Assembly (NCBI GenBank): GCA_947044365.1
Contig: OX345640.1
Coordinates: 1,359,001 to 1,423,000 of the forward strand
Source: Petrosia ficiformis
Lineage: Eukaryota; Porifera; Demospongiae; Haplosclerida; Petrosiidae
DNA: 64,000 nucleotides
Reading direction: 5' to 3'
Shown here: positions 36,741-50,000 of the stretch, piece after piece
Numbering within the stretch: the first letter of the stretch is position 1
Layout of the letters: each line of letters begins with the position of its first letter
The notes under the pieces: model-generated
Seen by the model: the letters and a program-made list of their open reading frames with translations, nothing else
Database searches by the model: none
What the model was told of the DNA's origin: nothing
Translations under genes and position numbers: made by a program

Positions 36741-36779
36741 GTTTGTTATGTATTCCTCATACATAACAAACTCATATAT
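36733..36779 (+). terminator. Perfect 20-bp inverted repeat across the CFAP43 stop codon
   Basis: Arms 36733-36752 and 36760-36779 are exact reverse complements around a 7-base loop (TTCCTCA). The stop codon TGA (36738-36740) sits in the left arm. The mRNA would form a strong stem-loop there. Whether it acts in 3' end formation, stability or readthrough control is unknown. Confidence 0.5.
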
Positions 36780-37069
36780 AATAACCAACTATTTTAATAT
36801 ACGTAGTAATTATAATTATAATTCTAAAAATAGATTTATGAAATTATGACTACATTGTTGTGCAATCTCATTGTGCAATACTTAGTTGTATGTATGTATA
36901 AAGCCACTTTCAATCACAACAAGGATCAATGTATATCTATCTATTCTAAGTATCTATCTCTAATAGATAGATATAATAACAAGTTACAGTGTGTTCTTAA
37001 TTAAGGTCACTATAATTAAGAGTCCAGAGGTCAAAGGTCACAGCTATTATGTGATATACATGTTCTGTC
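36741..37069. other. CFAP43-PDE12 spacer
   Basis: 329 bp of AT-rich DNA with TATCTATC and TAATTATAATT words. It must hold the CFAP43 3' end and the PDE12 promoter. No other feature is seen. Confidence 0.5.
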
Positions 37070-39416
37070 ATGGCTACTGGTTTAAACAAGAAGATACTTC
37101 ATGCTGCATTGAGAAGTGTACCAGCAGAGAGTTATATAACCCTCAGTCTGACACTAACAGGTAAACTGCACAGATTACAAAGACCCAAAGATGAGATTCT
37201 TGAGAAGACACTCAAAAGGATCTCCCTCACTGTTGTGAAAGCTGAAAAGAAAGAGAGGAAAAAACGAGGAGAGAAAGAGACACAAACATGTCCTCCTCCA
37301 GTGGTTACTTTATTTGATAAGGAAGGGAAAGAGGAGGTCGCTGTTGATACTCCAAATGTTGCAGCATGGATTGAAGGGGCGTGGTTAACAGTTGATCATA
37401 GTAGATATCTTGTCACTGTTAATGCTCCGGTTGTACAGAAGTTAGAGGTACAGACTTGTATCATGGCTGGATGTCCTATTGTACCTCAGGCAAGTGAAAA
37501 TCTTCATATTACTATAAAAACGTCCTTGACTATACCAATCTAAGTATGTACGTATCTATCTATGTATCTACTTATCTTTCTTTCTATATATCTATCTATC
37601 TATCCATCCATCTCTTTCTATTACACATAGGTTGACATTGAATTTTCTGACATTAAAAAATGCACATGGTCATGGTGGAGACTTCCCAAACCTATAGACG
37701 AATCGTTGAACTCAGACTTTATTGGTATGTCTGTACTGGATCCTACGTATCAAATACATTCTGCAGAATCCACACCAAAAATACACAGGTCCAGGATATA
37801 TTGGCCAACCCAAGAAGACGTGGGAAAACGATTATTAATACAGTGCATACCTTGTAACGCAAGTGGTAGATATGGCAACCCTGCATACATATATTCAAGT
37901 ATAGTGCTTGAAGAACCAAAGCTTAGCGCTATCAATCGTCGACAATGTATAACACCTTCGTATATAGAAACGCATGATGAGATTCGTGTTGTCTCTTATA
38001 ATATTCTTGCTGATCAGTACTCTAATAGTGACTTTGCTTTCCAAGTGCTGTATCCTTATTGTAAGCAAGAGGCATTACATATGGACTATCGACAAAGTCT
38101 CATTGTGAAAGAGCTCCTTGGATATCATCCTGATATAGTATGTCTACAGGAAGTGGCAACGAAATGTTTTGAGACCTATCTTTTACCTGTTATGCAGGAG
38201 AAAGGATATGATGGTCATCATGCTGTCAAGACAGGCCAGGTAATGACAATAGTTTATTAATAAGCTATATAGTGCACCATTTCCCAAAAGAATTTCTTGT
38301 TTGTCACTGCAGACATTTTAGGGTCAGACGGCCCATTTAATTATGACTATATTGTCACTAACAGCATTAACTCTTTGTTCATTGGCTTGAGACTAAACAT
38401 TATTATTTGTAAGTACCAAGACTAAGTTTCTTTTTGCTAAACTTTATAAAAACTGCTTTCATTTCTAACGGTGCAAGATATGTTGCAAATAATGTATTTA
38501 TTAATAATTCTGCTCTTTATTCATATAGATGCCAGAGGGAGAGGCAATATTTTTCAATCTTTCAAAGTATGAGTGCATTCAGACATCTTGGGTCAGTCTT
38601 AAGGAATCTATTCAAAACGATTTGGGGTGTCAAGAACTGTTCCAGTCTCTCCAAAAAGCACCAACAGTATTAAGAAATGTGACAAAGAAACACACCATCT
38701 TGCAGCTAACAGTTCTAAAATGTCTAGGTCTATCTGACCATTATATTTTAGTAGCGAATACTCACTTATGTTATCATCCGACTGAAGATCATGTACGTTT
38801 ACTGCAAGCTATTACATGTATTAGAGCTATACACAAAGCTTTGCAGGACTTTAAAGCAACTCTACAACCATGTGCAATAGAGCCTCAAATAGCTGTAGTC
38901 TTTTGTGGTGATTTTAATAGCTGTCCATGTATTGGTGCCTATGAGTTTATAACTCGTGGTTTCTTAGCTAAGACACATATGGACTGGACCAAGTACAAGT
39001 ATAGTATACTGCCTCGTTGCGGGTGCTGTGAAGTACCACCAAATGAATCTGATTATATAATCAATAATCACCCTCGTCGACTGAGCAGTTGTGATGGTGA
39101 GGAACCTGAGGAAAAGGAATTAGAGGACGGAGTTATTCCTAAGATGTTTCGTGTGGTTAGTGATGATTTTAATGGACTTGATATACAACATGACTTCCAT
39201 TTAGTGGATACATGCAGCCCTTTACCATATACTAACTATACTGTTGGATTCAAAGCTGTTTTGGACTACATTTTTGTGGATTCAGATCTTTTGACTATTA
39301 AGAATGTCGTTCAACTGCCCAGCCATGAGGAAGTAGCGGAACACACTGCACTACCTTCCATTTGTTTCCCTTCTGACCACCTAGCACTCGTATGTGAATT
39401 AAAATGGAAGAAGTAA
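37070..39416 (+). CDS. PDE12: 2',5'-phosphodiesterase 12 (EEP family)
   Basis: Exons 37070-37489, 37631-38239 and 38529-39416 join to 638 residues (human 609). PDE12 is a mitochondrial-matrix exoribonuclease that removes poly(A) from mitochondrial mRNA and cleaves 2',5'-oligoadenylate. The N-terminal part aligns with the PDE12 beta-sandwich region (DTPNVAAWIEGAWLTVD, IMAGCPIVPQ). The endonuclease/exonuclease/phosphatase domain starts at RVVSYNILADQY; catalytic motifs are VCLQEV (metal-binding Glu), VANTHLCYHP, VVFCGDFNSCP and the terminal FPSDHLALVCELKWK. TNYTVGFKAVLDYIFVD and QLPSHEEVAEHTALPS are PDE12-specific. Intron 1 has a GC donor (GCAAGT). The ATG at 38529 is an exon start, not a translation start. 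Residues 1-20 are basic and could be a targeting signal. Confidence 0.95.
38270..38400 (+). repeat. Dispersed repeat C, fragment in PDE12 intron 2
   Basis: Shares CTTCTTGTTTGTCACTGCA-like and TATATTGTCACTAACAGCAT text with 54640-54870, 62330-62600 and 63650-63920; an inverted copy occurs at 41068-41300. No ORF. Family not recognised. Confidence 0.5.
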
Positions 39417-39703
39417 ACTTATAATTAAAATTATATTTAACAAATTATAACAAAATTTTTGGCGGTGTTGCAAATGTCAATCCATCCTCTATATTGTATC
39501 GAAAGGTGCACCATATGAGAAGGGCATGTACTATTAATAGGTTTGTAGCTGTTGGCAGACTATTACTATATATAATGTGTATAAAATTTTATGGGTAACA
39601 ATAATAACTTCCTGTTTTACGGAACCGGAAATACAATTTATTAATTGCCGCTCTTTTCCCGCGCGCAAAGTAACTACTGTTTGTATTATATGGTTTGTCA
39701 GAA

Positions 39704-41540
39704 ATGTCCAAACTTGATGAAGCAGATATTCTACGAAGAAGTAAAGCAGATTCCTTGTCAGTGATCAAGAGCCTACAGTGTTGGGGAATGAAACTAAAAG
39801 ATGTAAGGATCCCTGTTTATTTTTATTTAAATCCCGCCCCTTTTGTTCCAAAATGTCAATAATTATACATCAACATTATAACTTGTTACTTTTCCCTGTG
39901 GACAGGTGTAGATTTTTTTTCTTTGAATTTAAAAGGAAATTATGTTATATAATTAGTCATTTTATTTTTATACGTACACTCAGGTGAGTATTTTGGAAGG
40001 CACTCCCAACTTGGAAATACTAAATTTGAGGTAAATTAAGTTGTATAATTACCTCATGAATTAATATGAGCTTTTAATTCTGTGCAGCTGTAATGAATTA
40101 AAAACATTAAAGAGCTTGAGAAAATGTAAGTGACCAAATCTATTGTAGATAGTGATTTCATTCACTAGAGTTGATGATACATTGATACAAGGGACTAAGG
40201 GTGTGCACTACCCTAACCCACACACCCACTCCCAAAAAAGAGTGGATTTGTTTGGGCGGTTTTCTACAGGTCCTGGAATCCACACAGTTGTCAGTGGTGT
40301 GGTCATATGTACCTAAAGCTTCCTTCTTCAGATTTTGGCTCATTTATACTTTTAATAGATCTCAATTAATTGTCTTTTTGACTTATTGATGAACTTCAAA
40401 AAGCTAGATGCTTAAAAAATTAGGTCTGGCTATGTTGCTGAAAAACATGCTGACTCCTCAAATATTTATACTGCTATCAGTATTATTATCACAATGCAAT
40501 AGGTTTGAATGTGAATCAGCTATACCTACGAAAAAACGAAATCACAGATCTTGAAGAATTAAAACACTTGCAAGGAATGACCGAGTTAAAAGTAAGAACG
40601 AAAGAAATATAACTACTCTACCATCATCCATGTGTCCTCCCTTTTAGATTTTATGGCTAGCTGGCAACCCAATTGCTTCATTTACAAACTATCGTATATC
40701 TGTACTAAACTTGCTTCCTCAACTACAACAGCTTGATCAAACAGGTAAGACAAGTTATATGAATTGGTCTAACAAGTTTATTTCAGATTGTTTATTTTCT
40801 TAATGTTAGTAATTACTGATGAAGAAAGACAAACAGTCGTTAGTAAAATCAATAAAGAAACTGAAGAGGTAATGAATACCGGTATTTACATTTCATTTTC
40901 GCTAATGATGAACCAGCCTCTCTTGTTAGAATTCATACAACAATTGATGAATCAGATTCTTATTCTTAAATATAATCAACTAAGCATAGATTAAGTACTG
41001 GGCCCATGGTGGCAGCATCAAATAACAATGGAGGTGTTCTTCACTGTGCTGAGAAATACTAACCATAATTTCAATTAGGTAGCATATGTATCAGAGTTTT
41101 TGATATATTTTGAAGCATGAACCAAATTGGCTCAACAAAAGTTAGCTATTAGGAATACATCTTGAGCCAATTAGCAAACAGTTAAATCTGTTAGTGACAA
41201 TCATAATTAATTGTGCCACCCAAAGAGGGAACTGTGTAGTGTCAACTAAGAAGCTCTTTAGGCCAATGACGTCCCATATGAGCTTATCAAAACTCTAATG
41301 TGTAGGTAAGGTTTATTCACGTGACCTGATAGTATGCAAAAAGTAGATACTGATAAATTTAATATCGATACTCCGATTCACATTTGTGATATTTTGCCTA
41401 TAATTAATTACAGCTGTTTTCTTATCTAGCAATCACATTTATGTTCAGCCATATTCAGTCTACTTCCACTTATGAACAAAGAATCTTTGAACACTGTTTA
41501 TACACAGTTACACACCATGTTGAATGAAGAAACCCAGTGA
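39704..41540 (+). CDS. CFAP410: CFAP410-like leucine-rich repeat ciliary protein
   Basis: Seven exons join to 179 residues: 39704-39802, 39984-40030, 40088-40125, 40503-40591, 40648-40744, 40810-40868 and 41430-41540. CFAP410 (C21orf2) is a basal-body/connecting-cilium protein that binds NEK1. The N-terminal ILRRSKADSLSVIKSLQCWG matches the family start. Three or four LRRs follow (LEILNLSCNELKTLKSLRKC, VNQLYLRKNEITDLEELKHL, ELKILWLAGNPIASF), capped by NYRISVLNLLPQLQQLD and VITDEER. The last exon supplies a helical tail (LCSAIFSLLPLMNKESL) matching the conserved C-terminal helix. The protein is shorter than human (256) because the middle linker is reduced; a missed exon between 40868 and 41430 is possible. 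LRRC61 or another short LRR protein is a less likely alternative. Confidence 0.78.
41068..41300 (-). repeat. Dispersed repeat C, inverted copy (CFAP410 intron)
   Basis: Reverse-complement version of the 54640-54870 and 62330-62600 repeats: ATCAGAGTTTTTGATATAT, ACCAAATTGGCTCA, GTTAGTGACAATCATAATTA, and AGAAGCTCTTTAGGCCAATG at the far end. Confidence 0.5.
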
Positions 41541-41857
41541 AATTAAAAACAACTATTACTCCTCAACAGGACAAAGACTACTATATTATGATATCAGTGA
41601 GTTAAATTATTATTTAAGTCTTGAGAAAATGTACTAAATGACATATAATTATATAGGTTATATAGGCCAACCAGTAAATGTTTTGCCATTTGTTTGAGCT
41701 TCAAACAGATTAATGTTTCTTTTAAATATTAAATCGACGATGGAAAACTGAATGATTATAATACAAATCATGATAAATATTAAATGATGAAATAATTGAT
41801 TAAATGCACAAAAACAAAAATAAATAAATAAATACAAAAATTCCTGATATTACAAAT

Positions 41858-44800
41858 TTATGGTCCCAGCAGTTCTTCTAATCCCTCACCTTTTTTCTCT
41901 TCTTCAGTATGACCACTAGGTGACAATAATCCCCAGAAACTTTTCTTCACCTGTCCAATAGTTGAAAGTTTTTCTTTGTGTTTCGTTGGTTCCACGAACT
42001 TGTGTCTGATCAATGGAGATTCTCTTGATGTAGATTCTCTTGATGTGCGATGTAATGATAAATCATTTACACTGTGCCAACGTTTCTCTTGTTGTATACT
42101 ACCTACAGTAAGGTTTTTCTGTGCAGAACCAGGACTGAAACCGGAATTGTAAGTTTTTGAATAAATACCGGGTCTTTCTGATTTTGAAAAAAATGAAGAT
42201 GTACCTCCAAGCTGTGGAGTGGCAAGAAGCTTCCATTGTAGAAGTGTGGCCGAACCTTCCATCGGTTTTACAATCTGGAGTTTCTGAGGGGAAAAGTATT
42301 TCTGTTGCCGAAGACGAGAAGGATCATCAATTTGACTAGATTCAGACATAATCTGTGTGTCTTTGTGAGGAAGTTCTTCCTCTGTAAACAGATAAAAATA
42401 ATTACTACAGTGGTGTGTCTCAAATGTGAACAGCATTGTGACCCAATTATATTATCTGGATGACATTGAGCCAATCACATTTTCATATACAAGTCACCTG
42501 ATCACATTTTTAAACAGCATAATGCGACTTAAGAATGCATTAATTACTTAATATTTCCTGTCAAGTGCTTTCCACTAATGTTACATGTATAAATATTAAT
42601 ATATTAAGTGTCACACCTTTCTTTCTCTGATCAGCCGCTAATTTTTCCAATTTTCTTGCAGTTGCTAATGTAGCAGCCTTTACCGTTTCCATGACAACCA
42701 TTGTTCTCTGACGAGCATATGTAGATGGTGATGGTGGTCGTTCTGGGAGAGTACTAGCAGCAATGATCTCTTGTCGTAATACAGCTTCAATCTCTTCTAC
42801 AATAGAACCGTGCTGTTTAAAAAATGAAATGAAGCTAGTGATAAATCACTATGAGATTAATAATTTTGAACAAATGCTTACTTTCAAACACTCACTATTT
42901 GGCCATTTTATAAAAGAAGCAAATTAAATTTGGTATCTAGGAGCACTTGCTGGTCTTCCTGGATACTAAATTTCATTGGCTTCATCGGTTACATCATTGA
43001 GAACTAACCAATCCCGATATTAATAATAATGATAACCAAATTTATCAACTACTAACCCTACTACCTAAGAACTAACCAATCCCGATATTAATAATAATGA
43101 TAACCAAATTTATTAACTACTAACCCTACTACCTAAGAACTAACCAATCCCGATATTAATAATAATGATAACCAAATATATTAACTACTAACCCTACACC
43201 TAAGAACTAACCAATCCCGATATTAATAATGATAACCAATATTGATCCATTTATCAACTACTAACCCTACTACCTAAAGTGAGGTTTTACAATGAATTTT
43301 CTCCTTTGTGTATTAATCTTTAATGTATATTTACACGAAGATTGGAAAACACAATTAATGACGAACTTACCTCAACTTCTGAAGATGACGGAGTATGTAT
43401 ACCATTTCTACTTTGAGATTCTGTAGAAAGTTCTTTCCACATTTTAACTTCTTCCTGTAAAAATATGTACTTGTAATTTTGTATATGCATTTGTAAATGT
43501 GCATGTATATACATTTGTACCATTTGTACATGAACAGTTATATACATTTGTACATGTACATGTACAATTGTACATATATGTACATGTACATAACTACATA
43601 TAGAATGGAAGATTATTAGCAGGTGAAAACCACTCAGGAATGACATGATTTGTAAACTATGATAATATATATCTAGAGACATGAGAAGATCAAAATAATG
43701 TGCCTTGTCCTGACTTAGGTAAAAGTTCATAATTTGATAAACTATATATGATTGTTAGTGGAAGTCATTGATGATGTATTATTACATGTATATCTTGTTG
43801 TGTAGGATCTAAAGTTGTTGTAATTACACAACTATAACAACAACACACCACATAATATAAACATCAATGTGTGTTTTGTGTAAAATACTTAGTTATATAC
43901 ATAAGTTGTTATTGTATTATATGCATACCTGTGCATCTTGCATCACTGCGTAACATGTATCATACTTCTCTTGCCAATCCAACAGCTAATGAATATAGAA
44001 AAATATTTATAATAGTGGCCTAAAATCCACTTCCCGACATTATTTTTGTGTCTGTCTGTCTGTCTGTCTGTCTCTCATTATTGCTGGGAATGAAATGTAA
44101 CAACATCCCATAGACAGAAGGGACTCAAAGCCATAACTCCACCCCATAGGCAGAAAGGACTCAAACCTACAACTCCACTGATAAGCAGAAGGGACTCGAA
44201 CCCATGACTCCACCCCATAGGTAAAAGAGACTCAAACCCATGGCTCAACCCCATAGGCAGAAGGGACTCAAATCCATGACTTCACCCCATAAGCAGAAGG
44301 GACTCGAACCCATGACTCCACCCTATAGGTAAAAGAAACTCAAACCCATGACTCCACCCCATGGATAAGAGACTCAAACCCATGACTCCACCCCATAGGC
44401 AGAAGGGACTCAAATGCAAGACTCTAGGCAAAAGCTCTATCAACTGACTCAGGTGGTAGACATTAAATCATGGGTAAGTGCATATTGGCAGGCTTTTTTA
44501 TTTACATGAAAAGGAGGTACTGTCATTGTCTCTCTTCCTGTATCTCTTACTTGTCCTCTGAAAGATATTCACTCACTTCTGAAGATAGATGTGTTATGAT
44601 AATTTGTGCTTCTGATACTGCCTCTCTTGTATTATCAAACTCTTCCTCAAGAATTTTCTTGGAAGTACGAAGGTGTCGGTTCTCTTGTTCAAAAGATTTA
44701 ACTTTCTTCTCTAACACTTCGTTTTCTACAACTTGTTGCTCCATTTGTGTCTGTAATTCTATGAGCTGTTGTTTGGCTTCAGCTAATAGAGGGAAAAGAA

Positions 44801-46425
44801 ACCGTGCTTTTTGTCTATATAAGAAATAGATGTTAACACTTCTTACATGCAATCAAACAGTTTTTTAGTACGGTTAAAAGCAACAGATACGAATAAAAGT
44901 TTTTGTAGTCCATTAGTTGAGAGTATGTACGTACACAAGAGATATCACAGCCTTTAATTTTGAGTTCATAGTAAATGTAGACATTATTATCTGTACTTAC
45001 TAAGTTGATCAAAACATTGTTGAACAAGTGCTCTCTCTTTCTGCACCATCTTTTGTGCTTCCTGTTCCAATTCTACTTTCTCAAACCATAATTTTTGGTT
45101 TGATTCCTTTAGTTGTGAACATTCATCACTCAATCCTTGGACCCATTCAGGTGTCGACTGCTGGGTTTCTGGCTCTTCCTGTTCTTCTTGTACATAATAC
45201 AGCTGAAGAAGAGATTCTTTGCGACCTAACTCATGTCGTGCTTGTGCTAAACGTTGCTCTACTCCTCCAAGTTGTTCAGTTAATCTAGTTACTTCTTTCT
45301 CCAGTAATTCTTTTCTTTCCAATAAAGCGAGACCTATTTTTGCTGTGATATCAAGTTCTTTCTCCTTCTGTGACAGCTGGTCTTGTAATGAAATGTTATC
45401 AGTGACAAGTGAACTGCTACCCTGAATGCTACGTGTTACTAAATGAAGTGAAATAAACCAAAACACTTAGAAATTATCAATGCATTGCTAGTAATAATCA
45501 AGAACTGTCTATAAACCTGGTACCAGTTCCTCGGATATTCCACTTGGAAGTGCTGCTAAATTATCCTTGATCATAGGGACAACCTCCTCAATCTCAGAGT
45601 CTAGGGTTTATCATATCATGATATGGTTATATCAGGCAGTGCTTATTTCAGACCCTTTAGCAGGAACCCTTAACCCCCCCCCCCCCCCTAATTCCTCCAC
45701 TAAATTTGTGCATTTTTCTGTATTACATAAAGCATCACTGCATTTGTACTGAATTTCTAATGCTCCTCTAATATGATCAACAACCCCATTACACTTCTAG
45801 AATAAACACACTGGTATCAAGTCAAAATAGTAAACTATCTACCAACCCCACTATGTAATGATTTCGTTTATAAATTCCATCAAGTGTTATAATTTTATAT
45901 TGGGTTCTATTTTATCCCACGATAAGTATATTCATTGTGAGTCATCACACTAAGAGTATCTAAATGAGAACCTGCAGTAACGGTTCTATATACAGAATTG
46001 ATTATATATACATATGTATAATTATTATTATTATATATATGTATATATATATAATATATATGTATATATATATAATATATATATATAATTATATATATAT
46101 ATATAATTTTAATTGATTAATTTATTTATTAATGTTTTCAAACTTCACAGTTGAAATAATGATCAGTCTTACCTATAGCTGTTAATGTATCCCTAGGACT
46201 CATTGTTAACTCTGATGAGAAAGGTACTGCTTGATGAGTTGAATTCTTATAATACAACTGTTTCTCTCCTACTCCTAATAATGACTGTTCAATATCAACT
46301 ACTGATCCATCATTAACATCTTTCTCTGCACCAGCAGCGGGACCAAGAGAGGCCCGATCAAGTAGAGAAGCTAAAAGAGATTCAGCAGACTCTAGAGCTT
46401 TTCTTACTCTCTCTTGTGAATCCAT
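41858..46425 (-). CDS. TRAK: TRAK/Milton/HAP1-family kinesin adaptor
   Basis: Eight exons join to 613 residues: 46425-46173, 45600-45517, 45438-45001, 44782-44577, 43985-43929, 43454-43371, 42812-42617 and 42381-41858. TRAK proteins couple mitochondria (through Miro) to kinesin-1 and dynein. The long coiled-coil exons carry the HAP1-N signature: KELDITAKIGLALLERKELL, QARHELGRKESLLQLY and STPEWVQGLSDECSQLKESN, matching TRAK ELAARIGQALL and HELCKKDELL regions. HGSIVEEIEAVLRQEI matches the AEIEGTMRK stretch. The last exon has the TRAK C-terminal mark KLQIVKPMEGSATLLQWKLL then ATPQLGG, found in TRAK1/2 but not in BICD adaptors. Exon 4 uses the GTGAGT donor after SSE, which restores frame; a downstream GTAAGA donor would not. 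Sponges would be expected to have a single pro-orthologue. Confidence 0.87.
42995..43275. repeat. 62-65 bp minisatellite, four units (TRAK intron)
   Basis: Four units with AAGAACTAACCAATCCCGAT, TTAATAATAATGATAACC and ACTACTAACCCTACTACC. The last unit carries a small deletion and insertion. Confidence 0.8.
44090..44460 (-). repeat. 37-bp tandem repeat built from a tRNA-like T arm
   Basis: About nine units of roughly 37 bp, each with GGCAGAAGGGACTCGAACCC and ATGACTCCACCCCATA. On the minus strand this is TGGGTTCGAGTCCCTTCTGC, close to a tRNA T arm/B box. The array ends at 44418-44459, where the minus strand reads TGAGTCAGTTGATAGAGC, an A-box-like half. A SINE or tRNA pseudogene whose 3' half was amplified is inferred. 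Confidence 0.6.
46008..46120. repeat. (TA)n-rich low-complexity tract
   Basis: Alternating TATATATGTATATATATAAT stretches in TRAK intron 1. Confidence 0.9.
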
Positions 46426-47097
46426 GATTAATCATATTTGAAAAAGGAGGGGCTATCTCGACAAATTTTGACAAAATCATATAAATTTTTTTAACCAACA
46501 TTTCTGCTGGCATGGCCACACCTTTTGATCAGTAAAACAACATCACAACCCTGACTGGTTGCATGCCGATCACCTGAACAGTGTTAACCAATGTTATAAT
46601 TAGTAAAGGTAATGAGCTAAACTTATATACCGATCTAGATAGACATGAAGTAGCCAAAACATACATGAAAGGAGACATGGAGACTACTACTACTATATAA
46701 TAAAGTACAAACTTATTTGGAATGCAATTGTTACTGTTCTGATTGTTTTCGTGTGCCCTCCATTAAGTTATATGTTGGCGGTAATCCTTCCAAATCAATT
46801 TTGGGCGGGCTAACTGTCCGGAACTAGTAGTGCAACTTGTGAAACATGCCCAGCACTAGTTGTACGTAATTAGTAGATGGCTATATAGAAAGCCCTGATT
46901 AGAACATTAGCCTGTATTTTTTGAAATTTTAAGTTTATAAAATAACTTTCATACTGATTTACAATAAACTATTGTTATCAGCTAGTATCACACACTGAAT
47001 AAAAAGTCACATTAATTTAATCAACAAAAATAAATTTTTAAACTAGATCTAGAATGATTCATTTTTTTAAGTACTGTTAAAAAAACTAAAGTCTATT
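46426..47097. other. Spacer between TRAK and the fusion oxidoreductase
   Basis: 672 bp that must hold the TRAK promoter and the 3' end of the next gene. A GC-richer stretch (GGGCGGGCTAACTGTCCGGA near 46803) stands out. No gene seen. Confidence 0.45.
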
Positions 47098-50000
47098 TTA
47101 TATCATATCAATAACTACTTTGCCTCGAGTATGATTCCCTGCAACATGTTCATGAGCAGCAACCATCTCATCTTTTGAATAAACAGCTCCAATAATTGGA
47201 CGAATATCTCCTCTCTCTACCATCTTCTTCACAATCTTCAACACTTTTTCATCTGGCTCGACAAGGGAGTAATAAAATTCACGACCACCAAACAAACGAT
47301 TCACAATAATCTTGTATCGGTAGTACCACTGGAATGCCAGAGTACCCAAGAATGGACCATACTGAGTAGTGAATTGGAAATATGGAGTTAGGATTGACAC
47401 ATACTTGGCACCATTGTACATTTTCAACAGACTAAGAGATTGTCCTTCACAGTCGGACCCAAGAGTATCCAAGACGACATCGAACGATTGATGATTGAGT
47501 ACAGTAGTAAAATCACCATTACGTTTATGATCAATGGCTACATCAGCTCCAAGACTTTCTACATAAGAGATATCGGCACCTGAACATGTTGTGGTTACTT
47601 CAGCTCCCCATGATTTCAAGAGCTGAATAGCAAAGGAACCCACTCCACCAGCACCACCATGGACAAGGACCCTCTTCCCTTGAGTAGTATGTTTGGTAAG
47701 ACCTGCTCTCTTGACTAGTGCTGTCCACACAGTCACAGCAACGAAAGGAAGACAAGCAGCTTCACGGTGATTGATATTATCTGGCTTGAAGTATACTTCT
47801 CTATGGTCTACAGCAACATACTGTGCATGACTTCCTTGTCTCTTGAACGAAATTGCAGCATACACTTGATCACCTGGAGAGAAATCAATCACCTCATCAC
47901 CCACTGCTACCACCTCTCCTGAACAGTCTCGTCCGAGAATTAAAGGGAAAAGAGATCGACCATTCTCATGTGCAAATTTGGTGAACATTGAAGCACCGAA
48001 ACCTTTCCTTATATGGATATCGATAGGATTAACGCAAGCAGCATGAACACGAATAAGGACATCGTTAGGTCCGAAAGACCCAACAAAAGATGGCTCCATT
48101 TGTAGCACATTATTTGCAGGACCAAACTGAGTAGTGGCCCATGCTTGGTGACGAGACACTCTTTGAACGAATGGCTCCTGATGAGATCTATTTCGTAGAA
48201 TAGTCGATAGACTAGCCATTCCCAGTCCTATACCAAGCAATGTTGTTTGGGACAAACTGGTGTATTTAAAGAAAATACTAGAAACAAAAGCTCCAAAGGC
48301 TATGTCTTTCAAAAAACCAAAAGGAGATGGCTGTGATTTTTTCTGTATGGCTTTAGTAAGTAGCTTATATGGAACATCACCACATACTGTGTGTGTTATA
48401 TGTTGAGCTTCTTGAACATTAGGCTGGGAATAAGATCTCCAACAAACATCGCCATCAGGACGAATCAGGTAATACTTACGATCATAATATCGAACAAGAT
48501 CAGGGTGTTTTGGATAAGCTCTGACTTCAAGAGGTACTCCACGGCATTTGAGTTGTTCTTGCAGATTCTCACAATCTGTCTCGGCACCACCAATTACTAA
48601 GAGAACAAAACTCTTTCCAAATACATCATGAATGCTTGCATGTTCTGGAAGAACAACATGAGGAGCACGACATCCTGGGAGAGATGAGGCTTGGAAAAAC
48701 ACTCCATCTTTCTCTGCCATTCTTACCATATTGTCCTCAAACTCGTGCACTATGATATTGGACTCACAATGCTGATAGCCCAACATCAGATCTATTCCTT
48801 TACCAAATTGTCCTTTCATACGTTTAGCAAACACTACTCTCATTATTCTACGTAATATCGGAATCGATTCCAAAATGGGGAAAATTGTGGGTGCTAATGG
48901 ATTCAAAGCAGCAGCAGCATACTTCATTGAAATACGACGTGTCTCATCTGCAATTGGTCTCTGCTCAATCTCGTACGAGTCCAGCAAATGTGGTCCTCCC
49001 CAGCCTTGAACAGCTGCTGCTAATTTCCAACCTAGATTACCTACATCATGGTATCCTATATTCAATCCATAGCCTCCAGCAGGGAGCCATTGGTGAGCAG
49101 CATCACCAGCTAGTAATACACGACCTTCACGATACTTACTAGCAATAAGAGCATGCATCTTGTATTCCTGTGCATCCACAACAAAGACATCGACATCACG
49201 ACCAATGGCATTTAAAATATACTGTTTGGCATTGTGACATACTGACTTCATATATTCGTTGGTCTTTGAATGATGAAAGAAAAGATGAAATGCAAAATCA
49301 CCTTTTGCATTCAATGCTGGCATGAATCCTCGACATGTTTTATTTGTTATATACATACCACCAAGCCTATTCATTTTTATCAGCAATTGTGTGAGTTCTG
49401 GTGACTTAAATGTGATACTGACTGCACGTTGTACTACGAACTCCCCCAAATTATGAATACCCAGCTGTTTACGAACCCAACTTCTTGCTCCATCACAACC
49501 CACAGCGTACTTTACATGAATTAGCTTCTCCACAATACAATTATCACTATTAATTGCCTTAACAGTGACTCCATCATCATCTTGAGTGATGGAGATGGCT
49601 GTAAAATTCCATAGAATATCGGACTCTGAACACATTTCTATATGCTCTTTAAGAAGCGGCTCTTGGATGGATTGAGAGCAAAAGATAGGAGGGCAAATTG
49701 TATCGTTGTGATTAAATCCAAGCATGTCTTCATTGCTGCTACCATCTATTGCATCTCCCCAAGAAGAAAAATGCTTTACAAACACAGGTTTGTCTGTTAA
49801 GAAGCTAGTTCCAAAGGAGAATGTGACTGGTTGGTTACGAGGGTATGAATGATCTTGAAATGTCTTTTCCAAACCAATTCGACGTATATGCTCTAAGGCT
49901 CGGGAATGTAACACAATAGCACGAACACTTTTGGAAAGAACTTGGCGTTTTTCAATCACAATGGACTTGATACCCCTATAAGGAAAATAAAGAAATCTTA

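Noticed and set aside
38529..39416. ATG at 38529 as the start of a separate gene
   Set aside because: It is directly preceded by a splice acceptor and continues the PDE12 catalytic domain in phase 0.
44551..44576. Alternative TRAK donor at 44550 (GTAAGA) after SEDK
   Set aside because: It leaves two bases and gives a stop in the next exon; the GTGAGT donor after SSE keeps frame.
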